This document shows positions 1 to 12,200 of a stretch of 64,000 nucleotides of DNA, one piece after another; the first letter of the stretch is position 1; each line of letters opens with the position of its first letter. The position numbers were made by a program, and so were the translations under genes. Below the pieces are notes generated by a model, which saw nothing but the letters and a program-made list of their open reading frames with translations, was not told the origin of the DNA and did not search any database. Location of the stretch: the NCBI GenBank assembly GCA_022316685.1, contig JAKJHU010000082.1:2914001-2978000 (forward strand), in the 5' to 3' direction. This stretch comes from Progne subis subis. Lineage: Eukaryota; Chordata; Aves; Passeriformes; Hirundinidae.

Positions 1-1256
1 CCCATCCATCTGACCACTTCTGGACTACCTTAGCACAGGCTGGTAGGAGCTGTGTGTCTCCTCTTCAGGGGATTATGGTCATAAAGGATCGCTGCAGAAA
101 AAATATGGACCACAGCACGTCACATCATAAAATGCATGTTCTCACAAATGCTGCATGAAACCTTGTCAGCCCCTCTGCAATCCTGTATCAGAGGGGAAGT
201 AAGGAAAGCCCTAACAACGAGAGCCCGTCCAGTTGTGTTTCCTGGAAATAAAAATGGCACTAATTTTAAAATCATAATTTCTTTTAATTTGATAATAAAG
301 GATAGATTATGATATCATATCCATCCTCTGCGAAGTCGTGAAGAACCATTTCACCGGCCGTGGAAACCAGACTATGAATGTAGAAGTATTTAATGAAAAT
401 GTGACAATCCTTTTGTGAGGACAACCTCAGCTGATGCTCCTGCATTCTGGCTGGTGGAAGCAATACTTGCATTTGACTGCAAGAATGATATAAAGGAATT
501 TTAAAGAGAGCAAATAAATTAAGTGATATTTATGGTAGTATTTACTCAAGACCTGAGGATGACTTACTCAGAATGTATTCACATAAATTTTTTGAGAAGG
601 TAGCAAAGATTAATTGAAATATTAAATCAATTTTATGACTATAAGGGAGAATGCAGTTCATCCCCATTTGTCACTGTATTCAATAAAGCACTACAGCTTG
701 CGACTTTGATTTACAAACAGTGGAGCAAAGAACCTGAACACTAGAATACGGCTGGGTGTCTCTAAATTAAAGGATCTGTGTTAAAAAAGAAGTAATTCTT
801 ATCTACTGCTCTTAGACTGGCACTATATGATATATGTAGAAGATGTAAATAATAAAAAGGACGTACATAATGAGATTTTCAGGAACTTTCAGCCACGGCC
901 TGACTCTGTTCCCATTGTACTTCCAACACAAGCAGAGCTAAGTCACGCTCACCGCGGTTCTGAAGCTCACATTTTCTTTTCCTGCAGCTCTCATTTTTAG
1001 CCCTGCTGCCCTCTGGAATCGCCTGCAAGGCTGCGCTGGCTGCAGGAGCGTGCCCTCACAGCGTTCGGTTCCATCCTTTTCCGTGAGGTGAGCGCTCATC
1101 TCCGGGATACGGAGACAAGGCTCAGGCTGAGCTCCACCTTCCCACGGACGACACAACGGTTTGAAGAGTGCGCTGCGGGCACACTGTGTGTTATTGCACC
1201 GTGCTCTGTACGTGTTGGTGGTGTCTTGGTGCCACCCTGCACACAGCAGGGTCTGG
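1..1256. other. No gene recognised; left flank
   Basis: Unique-looking, mostly AT-rich sequence. From about 890 to 1200 it becomes richer in G+C and CpG. I see no repeat family here. The only structure of note is a splice-bordered open stretch at 988-1087, listed separately. Confidence 0.5.
988..1087 (+). other. Weak candidate exon with canonical splice borders
   Basis: A pyrimidine-rich tract ending in TTTTCCTGCAG precedes position 988, and GAG|GTGAGC, a near-ideal donor, follows position 1087. Between them 100 bp are open in the third frame, about 32 codons with no known domain. The other two frames have stops. The stretch lies in the most CpG-rich part of the left flank. Splice-like borders around an open frame this short occur often by chance. 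I do not recognise the peptide, and a noncoding RNA exon or nothing at all are equally possible. Confidence 0.15.
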
Positions 1257-1261
1257 ACATT

Positions 1262-1934
1262 TGTTGAGGGTTAAGTTCTCCTGTAGAATTTTTCCCCCCC
1301 TTGAGTTGCTAGATTTTTAAGTAGGGGTAGTTAAGCGGTGCTTAACCTGACAAAAGAAGTTGATCACTTGGTTTTGGGGGAGGGAGGAGGCTCCCAGGAG
1401 AACTAAGGTGTGGCCTCACTTCTCTCGGTTTTCCCGGGGAGGACGGTCGGGCTACGGAGTAGCTGCCTGGAGTCCACAGCTAACGGAGGAGTCTGGTCCT
1501 GGGAATTCTATCATCTGTTGGAGTGCCCAGGAATTCGGAGTTTCTTCGTTACCCTGCTGGATTTTGGGTCAGCCTGGGGTCCAGCCGCTGCGAGTTCTTC
1601 GGCACTGCCCACTTTGCCTGCCGGGGCACCCCCCTGCCTGCTGAGGACAATCCATCGCTTCCAGCTTGCAGCCATCAGCGACGGACTTTGCCACCGTTTG
1701 CCCTCGGGGTTCTTGGTTCTGTTTTACTGTTATTATAAGTGCTGTTGTTGTTTGTCTGTGCTGTTATATTTACTAGTAAAGGACTGTTATTCCTTTTCCC
1801 CATAGCTCTGACCGAAAAGTTTCTCTTTTAATCTTCCAAATTATAATAACACGGAGGGAAGGATTTAAATTCCTCATTTTCCTGGAGAGGCTTGCCTCTC
1901 CTTAGCAGACACCTGTCTTTTTCAAACCGAGACA
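1262..1934 (+). mobile_element. Solo LTR, family C (ERVL-like), intact TSD
   Basis: The element begins TGTTGAGGG and ends AAACCGAGACA. It is bracketed by the perfect 5-bp direct repeat ACATT (1257-1261 and 1935-1939). A 5-bp duplication is usual for ERVL/class III endogenous retroviruses. The last 150 bp contain an AGTAAAGGACTGTTATTCC block, a small hairpin (GGAGAGGC/GCCTCTCC near 1885) and the terminal motif GACACCTGTC. These also occur in the elements at 21671 and 38002 on the opposite strand, so all three belong to one superfamily. The left two thirds differ from those copies, which suggests a separate subfamily. No retroviral coding sequence adjoins it, so it is a solo LTR left by recombination. 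Orientation relative to the other copies is certain; calling this strand sense is inference. Confidence 0.88.
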
Positions 1935-1939
1935 ACATT

Positions 1940-4631
1940 TCTTCACAAGGTTGTTGAAACCATTTCAGAAGCTTCTATTAACCTTCAGCGACTTTGGGGC
2001 CAACCTGTGGCTCCTTTCCCTCATCTTTCCTCATTTTGCTAAATGTGTATTTAGCTGCTATTCGTGAGCCTTGGTGCAACCCATGAGTTTTCCTGGCACA
2101 TGACAAGATTGGGATTGCTATGGGTCCTATCACAGAAATGATGTGTCCAACACCAGTGGCCAAAGCACATAAATCAAGGTCAGAGATAAAATCTATCTGA
2201 TATTACAAATAGCTGTTAACTTTTATTAATTTGGATGCTCTTTCGTAAAACACAGTTGCGTCACTGATTGACCTCACATTCAGTAGAACTGTTTAAAATA
2301 TACTGAATGTACTGAAAAACAGTCAGAGAAAACAGGGATGAAATTGGTGATAAAACAATAAAATTTCCCAAGACCAGCATAGCACAAATGCCTTGGCAGA
2401 GAACATTGAGCTTGAATCTGGATATTTTCCAGGTTTTCAAACAAAATAGAAACACCCCGACACAGAAATTGATCTTACTTATCAAATACGTATTTCACTG
2501 CTCTTGCCACATTTTCCTAATAAATGTTTCTAATTCTGGTCCTGGTGGGCAATGTTTCTTTTGAAGGATTAGGCAGAGCAATGGATGCAGTTTTTCAAAT
2601 GCCTCTGCTTGGTTGAAAGCACCTTGGCTTACCCCGAGCCTTGCACCAGTGGGGCAGTCTGCAGCTGGAGTGGATCCATACAGCTCCATGGATTCCAGCT
2701 CTGTTACAGGAATGGACCTGGTCCTTGATTATATCCATCATCTAAGCTCCAAGTGCCTGAGTGAACTTTCCTGACAGCATGGAGAAAGTCAGGGGAAAAG
2801 TCTTTGATGACAGAAGATTGCTTAACATCAGTGAAAGCCACTAGACCTAGAAATGCAGTTGAAACAAATGATTCCTGCCTCTGTGTTTTGTCTCCCTTGT
2901 CATGGTGTTATCTAATGCAGGTATGAAGGAAGCTGGGAGAGCTGTGTGCTCTCAGAAGATGCTGCTGTTGGAGACTGAGCAGCTTCTGTGACAGTAGGCT
3001 CAGAGCTTAAACTCCAATTTGTTAGCCAGGCTCTGCAGGCAAGTACTATAGATCAGAAACCCTCTGCAACGTCAGGAGCTGCCTGGACGGCCCTGCACCA
3101 GTGATTTTTGCTGAAATATGGGCTAGGGGGAGGTCTGACCACCTGAGCAGGCAGCATGTGGGTTTGTGCTCTCTTGGCAAGCCAGAAATGGAAGCTTTGG
3201 CCTCGCTGATGACCAGCTCAGTCTGCAAGCCCCGGTGATGTAGGACAGGTTTCCGAGGTTCTTAGTTGGTGATTTCAGCACATGGATATTGAAAAGCTGA
3301 TAATATAGCAAAGTATATTTATTTTAGCTCTTGTCTTCAGCCAGGCATCCTGCAGCAAACATCTGTTCTTCAGTCATACCCAGATCGGCTTTGAACGGGG
3401 AGCAGGCTGACAGCAGGCTGACAATTCCATGCACTTTGTGATGACTCCCATTTAATTTCTAATGACCTGGCTGCAAAGGGCCTCTGACTGTCAATGTTTT
3501 GCCATCAGAATTTAATGAGCAAACAGGTTTTTGGTCAGCTGTTTTCTCACATCCTGGTATATGAATAGCTTATGAGGAGAGAAGAGAGAGGCCCCAGTAC
3601 TTGTTTCTGTCTTGGCTGGATAAACAGATTCCTAGACTCCTGTTTCTACCTGAATATGCAGAACTGCAACATTTCATAGTCAATATTCTTCAGCAGACCC
3701 CAAGGAAACCCTTTGAGTGATTACAAATTTTATATAAAAATGGTGTAAACAAAACTGTTGTAAGGTCTGGCTTATTTGTACAGCTCATCTGCAATATGTT
3801 AATGGTGATCATGCAGCTGGAACACGCACATTACTTTCCTAAGCTATTCCACAAACAAAAGGCAATATGCTTCAATATCTGAATGAGCTTTTTGTGTATG
3901 TCACTGCCTTAAGTCCTTCTCACTGCTCATGGTATACACTTATTTCAATATGATTGTCTCTTGCATGAGCTGCTAATTACATGGCAGTGAATGACTCTGG
4001 TCAAGCAAGTGCTGTTGCATTACCCTGAAGCTCTCAGGGAAAGACAGCAGCTTTTATTGCAGGGGATTATTCTGAAAATCGGATCTCATCAACGGGCCTG
4101 GTGTTGAAAGCCTAAAGCCTTGATATGGCTGAATGATTGACTCATGGGATAAAAGTATTTTCTAGGGTTTTCTAGGGAAAAAAAAAAAAAGAAAAAAAAA
4201 AGAAAAAAAAGCTGATTAGAGTGAGAGGGACCCTAAAGCTCCCCTGACTGCATTTAGGAACAGAACCCCAATAGCTGCTGTTTTGTGGAAATCTCTTGGG
4301 CACAGATGGAAGCCAGTTTCCCTTCCTCTGTCCTAGATGCTCTCCTTACACATCAGAGTGCACAAGGAGGAGCCCCCTACCATCAGCAGGTGAGAGGCAA
4401 AGCCACAGCAGGAACAGGCAGTTCTCTGAGACATTCAGCTGGTCCACAGGAGGATAAGGACAACCTCAAATCTCTTCAATAAACGCAAACAGCTGGCACT
4501 CTTCCTGCTGGTGCTCTGTGAAAAAGCTCCAGGTGTCACTCAGGGGAGGGCCAGAGCACCATGACCCTGGTGTGCCCAGAGCCCCTCGGACACAAACACA
4601 GCTGAGGGCTGAGCTGCCCCGGTGAGCTCTG
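1940..4631. other. No gene recognised
   Basis: Unique-looking sequence with no recognisable exon, LTR or LINE fragment. It contains one impure A tract (4178-4210). Small open frames on both strands show no domain. Confidence 0.5.
4178..4210. repeat. A-rich simple repeat
   Basis: Thirty-three bases of A interrupted only by two single G residues. No retroposon body is visible next to it. Confidence 0.9.
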
Positions 4632-5188
4632 CAGCACCCCAGAACAGCCCCAGAGCACCCCCAGAACAGCCCCAGAGAACCCCAGAACAGCCCCAGAGCA
4701 CCCTCAAAACAGCCCCAAAGCACCCCCAGAACAGCCCCAGAGAACCCCAGAACAGCCCCAAAGCACCCCCAGAACAGCCCTAGAGAACCCCAGAACAGCC
4801 CCAAAGCACCCCCAGAACAGCCCTAGAGAACCCCAGAACAGCCCCAGAGCACCCCCAGAACAGCCCTAGAGAACCCCAGAACAGCCCCAAAGCACCCCCA
4901 GAACAGCCCCAGCACCCCCAGAACAACTCCAGAGAACCCCAGAACAGCCCCAAAGCACCCCCAGAACAGCCCCAGAGAACCCCAGAACAGCCCCAGCACC
5001 CCCAGAACAGCCCCAGAGAACCCCAGAAGAGCCCCAGAGCACCCCAGAACAGCCCCAGAGAACCCCAGAAGAGCCCCAGAGCACCCCCAGAACAGCCCCA
5101 GAGAACCCCAGAACAGCCCCAAAGCACCCCCAGAACAGCCCCAGAGAACCCCAGAACAACCCCAAAGCACCCCCAGAACAGCCCCAGA
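4632..5188. repeat. GC-rich minisatellite, alternating 21/22-bp units
   Basis: About 26 tandem copies of a C-rich unit, in two alternating forms. One is AGAACAGCCCCAGAGAACCCC (21 bp, written here as a unit). The other is 22 bp and ends in GAGCACCCCC. The pairing gives a 43-bp higher-order period. Some units have lost internal bases, for example the CCCCAGCACC variants near 4905 and 4990. The minus strand contains no stop codon in any phase of the repeat. Three overlapping open frames of 120-156 codons therefore run through it, encoding a Gly/Leu/Phe/Trp/Cys-rich pattern that shifts frame with every unit. These frames are a by-product of the repeat, not genes. The strong purine/pyrimidine skew (C-rich on plus, G-rich on minus) could favour G-quadruplex or slipped structures. 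Confidence 0.93.
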
Positions 5189-8100
5189 AGAGCAGCTGTG
5201 GTGGCTCTGCACTGCCAGGCAGCCACATGAGGAGGGCAAGGGAAAGGAGAGACCCCCAGAGCTGGGCAGCTCAGGCACTTTTCTGCATAGCAAGGCTGAT
5301 GCTTAACTATTAGAGAAATCCTGCTTTAAGTGGCTTCTTTGCTCTTATTCTCTGGACTGTGTGTGTTAAATCCTTTGAGGATTTCTTCTAGGTCTAAGAT
5401 TCTTCACATCCTTGCTGATTATTCTCCCTTGAAATGAAGCAAGGCTGAAAAAGACTTGGAAGTGACCACGCATCCTCAGGTTTTGGTCCCAGCCCAGCAG
5501 TAATGCCACTGTGGTGTTCCTGCAGAGCACAAGAAGTCCCATTTGTGCCAGCTGAGAATTCAGGACAGCACAAATGTTCATGGCACTGACAGAACCCTGT
5601 GGGGACACAGCTCAAATGTAAACATTCAGACTTTTTTTTGGTCTTTGTCCATCAACCAGAAGCACTATTCTATTTTAACAATATTTCAGCTACAAATGGA
5701 GTAGAAATTTTCATGGAGCAGGTCCAGCAGAGTGAGAAAGAAAAATGAAAATCTCTGCACTGTCTTGGGCTTAAAGCAGTTCCAAGTACATTTTAAAATA
5801 ATAGCTTGAGATGTAATGCATGGAGAGTATGAGAAATGCTCCACAGTGAGGTGATCTATCAGAGGGAAGCCTTGAATGAAAAGGAGGGAAAACAATAAAT
5901 CCCCAGAATAAATATTGAAAGGGGAGAAGGGAGGAAAGAGATTTCATTTTATTACATCATTTGATGTCATGAGCATGAACTGGGGAAAAGATTTATTTAT
6001 TTATGTTTCCCTGAGGGTCTGGTTCTGTAAACAGATGGAAGAAGGGCTGGAAAATTCAAATTCCAAACAGAAAAGGTCAAGGCACAATGGAGCTGTATTT
6101 TCAGACACAGTGATAGAGTGGCCATGGCTGACACTGGGCTTGATTCCTTATTGGATTTGCAGTGCTTATGGATGGGTTATGCAAATTCCCAATCTGCTGG
6201 AAGTATGCAGGCAAAGTCTCAGGTTTGCTGCAAAGTGCTCCCCTGGCACAGCGGCACAGCTGCAATTACGCTGCAGATCTGGCACCTGCATTTGAAAACC
6301 CCATGTTCAGTCACCTCGAGAGAGCATCTCCCCTTGCTTGCTCTCAGACCTGAGACTGCACTCTTAAAGAAAAATATACCTGCTAATCTGGCTGTTATGT
6401 AATATTATACCCGAGATTCCAAAATTGGGATGCCGGAGTGGATACATCCATGTTCTTTTAACTGTCCTAATTAGCTTTTCACTTCAGAAGTCCACTTCAG
6501 CAAAATGTGAGTTTGAAATTCAGACTTAGGTTTCTGTGGGTAGCCCCCCAGAAAAGATATGAAGAAGACCTGCTCAGTTAAAACACCAGGGTCCTGCTCA
6601 GGGCATGAAGCTTTTACAGCTTTTGCATTTCTTGCAGCAGCACCTGGAGATGCAATCAAACACCACACACCCGGTGCAGTGGAATTGTCTCCTCAACACA
6701 AGTGACACAGAGATTGCTTTCCCATTTCCCCAGCTTTGCTTTGGTTTTTTCCCCCTACTTTTAAGCCTGCTTCCCTGTATCTCCTGTATTTAATTGCTGA
6801 ATTCCTTTCAGGAATCTCCCAACTGAGTAAAATGCTAAGCGCAGCAGCGCCGTGGTCTCAGCCAGCATTAGCCATGATCCTAAATGGCAGAGTGAGCATT
6901 CACAGTGCTGTTCTATCACTACTGGGTCACTCCATGGACATTGAACCATCCCATCAGCTTCAAGGATGTTTCGTGATCAGAACACAAGTACATGGGTGCA
7001 TTAATTCAGTCTGTTCTGCTGTGGGCATATCTTAAGTTTCACAATTCAAATCAAAGAGAACCAAACCACAGTGAAAATGTTTATTAGCAGCTGTTTTCTC
7101 TGATCCTCTGTAATGCTATTGTAAAATGCTTCTATTAATATATTAATAAAATAGATAATTAAGAACATATTGTATAAGAATATATAATGCCAATAGCTAA
7201 CACTTCCACTGGTATTTTGTTCCGATTTTTGGTCATCGTGGTGTCTCGTATCAGAAGATACATTTGGTCTCTTGGTGAGTTATTACTGAAGCTCATCTTG
7301 CAGAATATGCTGGATTTTAAACAACCTCTGCTCTCAGAGCTGCCTGTTGAATTTCTGTTATTATTTTTGTACAGAATGCTATGTTAGGGCTCCTCATTTT
7401 GATTTAAATAAAAAGCGAGCAGTTTTCCTTGGGTTAGCCCAGTGACAAACCAATGCTCTGGGAAAGGCTCCAAGGCAATCCATCAGCTCCTGCTGTGCTG
7501 CCCAGAAAGGAGCTCCTCTGAAGGACTTGGGGAGCACAGCAGAGCGGGCAGCTGCTCCTCTGTGCAGAGCACTTGGGACTGCAGATCTTACCTGGCTCCC
7601 AGTTCCCACTCCCTGCCTGCTCTCACATTTTCAGGTGGTTTTTTTTCAGTCCAAGGCTTAACTGCTGGGGCTTCAGGAGTTTCAAAGACCCTCAGACATG
7701 CAGAGCTGTTGCCAGCCTTGTTAGACCTAATTTATTCGTAGGGAAGCATCCAAGGGCTCGATCCAAAGCCCTCTGTGTTCAATGGAAGGCTTTCAGCGTG
7801 GCTTTCAGCAACTGTGGGCTCTCTATGCTAAAATGAGAATAGCAATACAAAGAGGAAATGGCTTTTGCTATTCCTATACTGGTCACATAGATGCAGATCA
7901 TCTTTCACAGCGCTGTCAGGTAAAGTCAAACTACTTCTCTGGGAGATTAGGGATTGATTAAAGTCCTTGCACTCAGGGATATATCTCTGTATTAATCTTG
8001 GAATTATTTGTCAAGCACCCAGGATCTCTGCTCTGATTTGTGGAATATATTCTGAAAGTCAGCTCTTCAAACGAGTCAAGATTTCGAAAATTATTTTTCT

Positions 8101-8360
8101 GTTTTTAAAGGAAATGCAGGAGATGCTTCCTTGCCCCGAAAGCAAGCACTGCTGTTTTTAACACGGCACTCTTTCTGCCTTGAAATGTGTCACTGATAGT
8201 AGAGAATGCAGATGGGAAACTGGAAAGTAGGAGCTAATACACTCTGAGACAAGTCCATAAAGCACGAGCCACTGCCTCAAACCACGAGGTTTGAGGTTTG
8301 CCAGGTGAGCACTGACAGCTCCTGCTGTGCAGTCAAGAAAGTCAGGGTTTGATGGTGAAG
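5189..8360. other. No gene recognised
   Basis: Unique-looking sequence. I found no LTR ends, LINE tail or tandem array. AT-rich stretches such as 7130-7190 and several short open frames carry no domain. Confidence 0.5.
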
Positions 8361-8598
8361 CCAGCACCAAACATGCAAAATTCCCTGATGGTATATTTAT
8401 GGCCTAGAACACTGAGTGATTTATTCCACCTATTATCCACTGAAAGGGTTCATCATCTGTTTGTATCTTTACTTTCAAGTCTGAGAAGGACATGGGAACA
8501 GCACCATGTAAAGAAGGATGCCCTTCACTCCTCTTAGAGGATTCATTCACTCTTCTGAGCTGTCTGCAGAGCTGGGCCAGGATCTTCCCTTGGGAAAT
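8361..8598 (-). repeat. Inverted dispersed repeat, copy 1
   Basis: About 225 bp match 16914-17155 in opposite orientation with about eight differences, roughly 96% identity by eye. Similarity starts sharply at TTTCCCAAGGG (read on the minus strand) and fades after CAGGGAATTTT. Both copies keep the same open frame of about 64 codons, ending at the same TAG in TTCTAGGCC. The few substitutions mostly change the amino acid, so there is no sign of purifying selection on a protein. Sequences on either side are unrelated. There is no A tail, and no clear target-site duplication. It could be a low-copy transposon fragment, a piece of an unrecognised endogenous virus, or a recent inverted segmental copy. 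Confidence 0.8.
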
Positions 8599-11500
8599 TT
8601 CACTTCTCCAGCTTCTCCCACTGCAGTGGAACAGCTGATCCTGTTTGGAGAAGCTATTAAAATGCAACTTTGGGTTGTATCAGAGGCTCCAAAATTGAGT
8701 TTGCCATGCCTGGAGTCTGGTATTGTGAGGGTGTGCACACACCAGACCCTCCCGGGGTCCTGTGTGTCCTGGGCTCTGGGGAAAGGGCTCTTTGTGCCTT
8801 TTGCATTGCACAAGGCGGTGAGGAGGAACCTCAGGAGGAACCTGGGCTGGAGAGGTGTGGGACCCCAGCGGGCAGGACGGTACAAACTGCTCCGAGCCCT
8901 CCCTGATCACAGAGGTCACATTTCATTTGGGCTCAGCCTCTGTCTGAGATGAGATAAAGAAACACACTGCGATTATTTTTCCCCGCTTGCCAGGCCTGAG
9001 GGCAGTCATCCCTCTCACATATAACAGAAAAATGTGCTGGGTAAACTGGCTGCAGTTCAGTAAATAAGTCGTGATGCACGCTTTCATTTGAGGGATCAAA
9101 ATTTCCTGCTTTAGCAGCCCCTGGCAGAATAATCGATAACTTACACTCTGAGAGCGATGGGAAGAGGGAAACAATGAAGATAACAGACTGTAGCAGTGCA
9201 TCAGGACCTGCAGGGGGTCTGCTAACTTGCTGGGATAAGGATGTCCTGGCCTTTTGCCATCGGAAAATTAGGGCTCATTGGCAAGGCAGGAAACATTTGG
9301 GGGGAGTTTGCTGAGACAGAGAAAATCACCGGTGCACAGCTCAGCACAGCTTTCAGTCTGGTCAGAAAAAAACTCAAATCTGGAGCACCAAGTAGAGATT
9401 AGGGCTCAGCCCGACTCCAATCCAATCCTGTGCAGGAGTGAAGACAGTGTGAGCCCTTCATAAATGATAAATGACATCCCAGATGGGAACGACAGGCTGC
9501 AAAGCCCCAGCACAGGGGGAGCTGGCTGGAAAAAAATAAAGGAAAATTCACACGGCCTTGTCATCAGCCACAACTCCTCAACTTCCCCCAAGGGTTTCCA
9601 CCTTGCTGGATGAATTAGTGCAGCTGTGTTTAATAAGCAGGGGAAGAGGGCTGCCACAACACCACCTCCAGCTCCTGCCTGATAGATGTTTGAGTCTGTG
9701 GGACTGAGGCTGGGAGGATTCAGGCTCGGCTTGGGCTTGGGGTAATACTGAAGACACTGCCAGTCAAGAGGCCAGGGGGAAGTCAGGGTGGTGTGTTTTC
9801 CATTTGTCCCCTAACCCATAATTCAGAGTAAGTTTGAGAGCAATTATTTTTTAATATCTTGTCTACAATTCCACACTGACTAATAGCCTATATATCCTCC
9901 CAGCCAAATCCTGTGAGCTGCTGAGAGCCTACAACTCAAGCAGAAGTGATTTGGGGGCATAGACATGGAAGAATTGGTATTTATGATCTTGCCTTAACGT
10001 TCACAGTGGGGCTGAACCTGGCCTACTGACTCAGGCTGTCCAACTGTAAACTAAATGAGAGCCTGAGGAACAATCATGAAAAAGCTAATTAGTTGATACA
10101 CTAGGTAATGGATTCCTTAGAAATAACTGTTGGAATCGGCTTTCTTTAAAAGAAAAACACCCAGATAAATTTGGGGCAAAGCAGGAAGGAAAAACACCCC
10201 TAATTTCACCAGTTAACCAGTTAAAATAATATATATGCAGAGTCTGCTCTGTAAGACCGTGGTCAGCAGCCCTGATGTGACCAGGGAAGGGTGAAGATCC
10301 GCAGTGAGCAGCCTGAGCCTGGCTGGTGTTTGGGAGAAGCCGATGGAGCCCCAGCCTTCCCTGCCCCTGGTCCATCTGTGCCTGACCACGGGAGCTCTGA
10401 GCATGAAGACATTTCTGTCTTCATTGCTGAAAGAGATGAAGCCATCAGGGAGCTTGGCTCTCGTGCATGAGCCACATTTAACCAGGCTGATTTCCCTGAA
10501 GTTACAGAATCCTGCCAGATAAATTACTGAATTCTTATTATTTGCTCAGATTAGCTACGTGGTTGGGTTATGCATCTTGTGCTTTCTAGAAGGGCTGATG
10601 GCTGCTGCAGAAAAGAAGGAATTTTCACAAGGTGTTGATGAATTAATAAAACACCAGCAGCTCCGCTCACTCTCAGGTTTAGAAGCCTTGAAAAATGTTT
10701 CCTTCTTGACCAATTTAAACTGCAGCAATTGCTTTTAACAAGGTGATCCAGCCAGAGGGCCAGAATCTCGCTGAGCAGAAGGGGAATCATTCCAGCCCCT
10801 CTACACCAGGTGAAAAGCTGCTCTGTCAAGACTAAGGCTCCTTGTCAGACAAACTCAGTGCCACCAAAAAGCAGTGGTGTCCTGAAAATGGGCTGGGTTC
10901 CTCTGGCCAGCATAAGGCATCCAAGACTAGCTGGACACCAGAGGAGCTTTCTGCAGCAGGGAGTCTGCCTTCAGTCACTTAGGTTAATGAGCTAACTAAT
11001 AATGCAGATGTAACTAGATTAAACATAAATAGCCCTATAATATAATAATACCTAGTAAAAATAATGTCGAAAAGCAGTCTGAAAAGTTATACTCCTTAAC
11101 CATATCCATGAATTTTTGCAAACAATTAAAGAAAAAGTACTGTATTTTTTTAATCATAAATCTTTACAATTAAAGAATCATCCATAATTTGTGGCTTAAA
11201 TCCCCCAGAACAAATAGGCACTGAAGGCAATTCTATAGGATTCTTATTATCTGTTGGTGATAAATAATTTGTTCTTTTTTTCTACTAAACTGGTTTTGAC
11301 TTTGGATATTTCCTTGGCTTTACAGTCTGCTCTTTGGCAGCAGCATCAAGCCAGAGAACTGGTGCTGTGGAATTACACTGGGTTTCCATCACTCATAGCA
11401 GGAGAGAGCAGCAGGCAAAGCTCCACCGTCCATGTTCTCTTATCCAGCATCTTTACATACACACATCTGAATTTTTACAAATTAAAGGAGTTGCAGGGAG

Positions 11501-11850
11501 TTTACAACAGTTTTAACATGCAATGGATGTTTTAACTAGCACCTTGGATGAACATGAGAAACCTGTGAGATATTAATTTTGAAGAATTAGGGATTTTTAG
11601 GAAAGTTAAGAGAATAAGTTGCTGAAATAGCTGAAGTAGATAGGTAAGCTTTGTTCACAGTTAACAGAAGCCGGATCTTAGATAAAATATCCTGGATTTA
11701 GTAACTCATTGCCTGTCAGCTTTATGTTTGTGTAACTCGTGCTTGTAATGAAAAACAAAATGTGGTCAATAGGACATCAGATAGCTGCAGATTTCCTGCT
11801 TAAAGGACCCATTGAACACAGGAAACTCTAAGTTCTACCAAGGATCCATT
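8599..11850. other. No gene recognised
   Basis: Unique-looking sequence. A 12-bp tandem duplication (AGGAGGAACCTC) lies near 8820-8845 in a locally GC-rich patch. The stretch 10980-11250 is AT-rich with TAATTA-like motifs. No exon, LTR or LINE remnant was recognised. Confidence 0.45.
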
Positions 11851-12200
11851 TGTCATGAATGCATTGAAAAGGTAGAAAGGATCAGAATGAGGAAGACTCA
11901 TCTCACTTCCTCATTTTGGATGACCCCTCCCCAGAAGGAGAGCCCTGACTCATTTTAGGAGACAAAGTACCCATGCTCAATAGCCTTTTTGCCAATTAGC
12001 ATACGAAGCGAGGAGTGGGAGGTGACAGAGGTATGAATATGCATTTGTATTTTGGGTATTCAACACTTTTGTAAATAAAAGGATCTATAATTACCTGTGA
12101 ATTTTGCAGTGTGTTTAAGGGAGCTGTCCCACGTGCTGCCCGGCCATAACAAACATACACTTTCTAACTTTAAACTGTTAGAGAGTTTTCATCTGTCACA
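11851..12200 (+). mobile_element. Probable solo LTR, family H, borders uncertain
   Basis: The segment starts near TGTCATGAATGC and ends near CATCTGTCACA. It resembles an avian retroviral LTR in layout. A CCAATTAGCATACGAAGC element is followed by an AT-rich promoter-like stretch, then the polyadenylation signal AAATAAAAGG near 12075, and then a G+C-richer U5-like part. I recall this as a songbird LTR family. No direct repeat flanks the proposed ends (TCCATT on the left, GCTGGG on the right), so the element may extend further left or be truncated. Just outside the right end lies an imperfect palindrome, TGGGTAT...ATACCCA (12203-12229). Confidence 0.55.

Noticed and set aside
4780..5293. Overlapping minus-strand open frames of 120-156 codons rich in Gly, Leu, Phe, Trp and Cys
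   Set aside because: They are translations of the 21/22-bp minisatellite in rotating phase; all three frames are open for the same reason and none has a non-repetitive domain.
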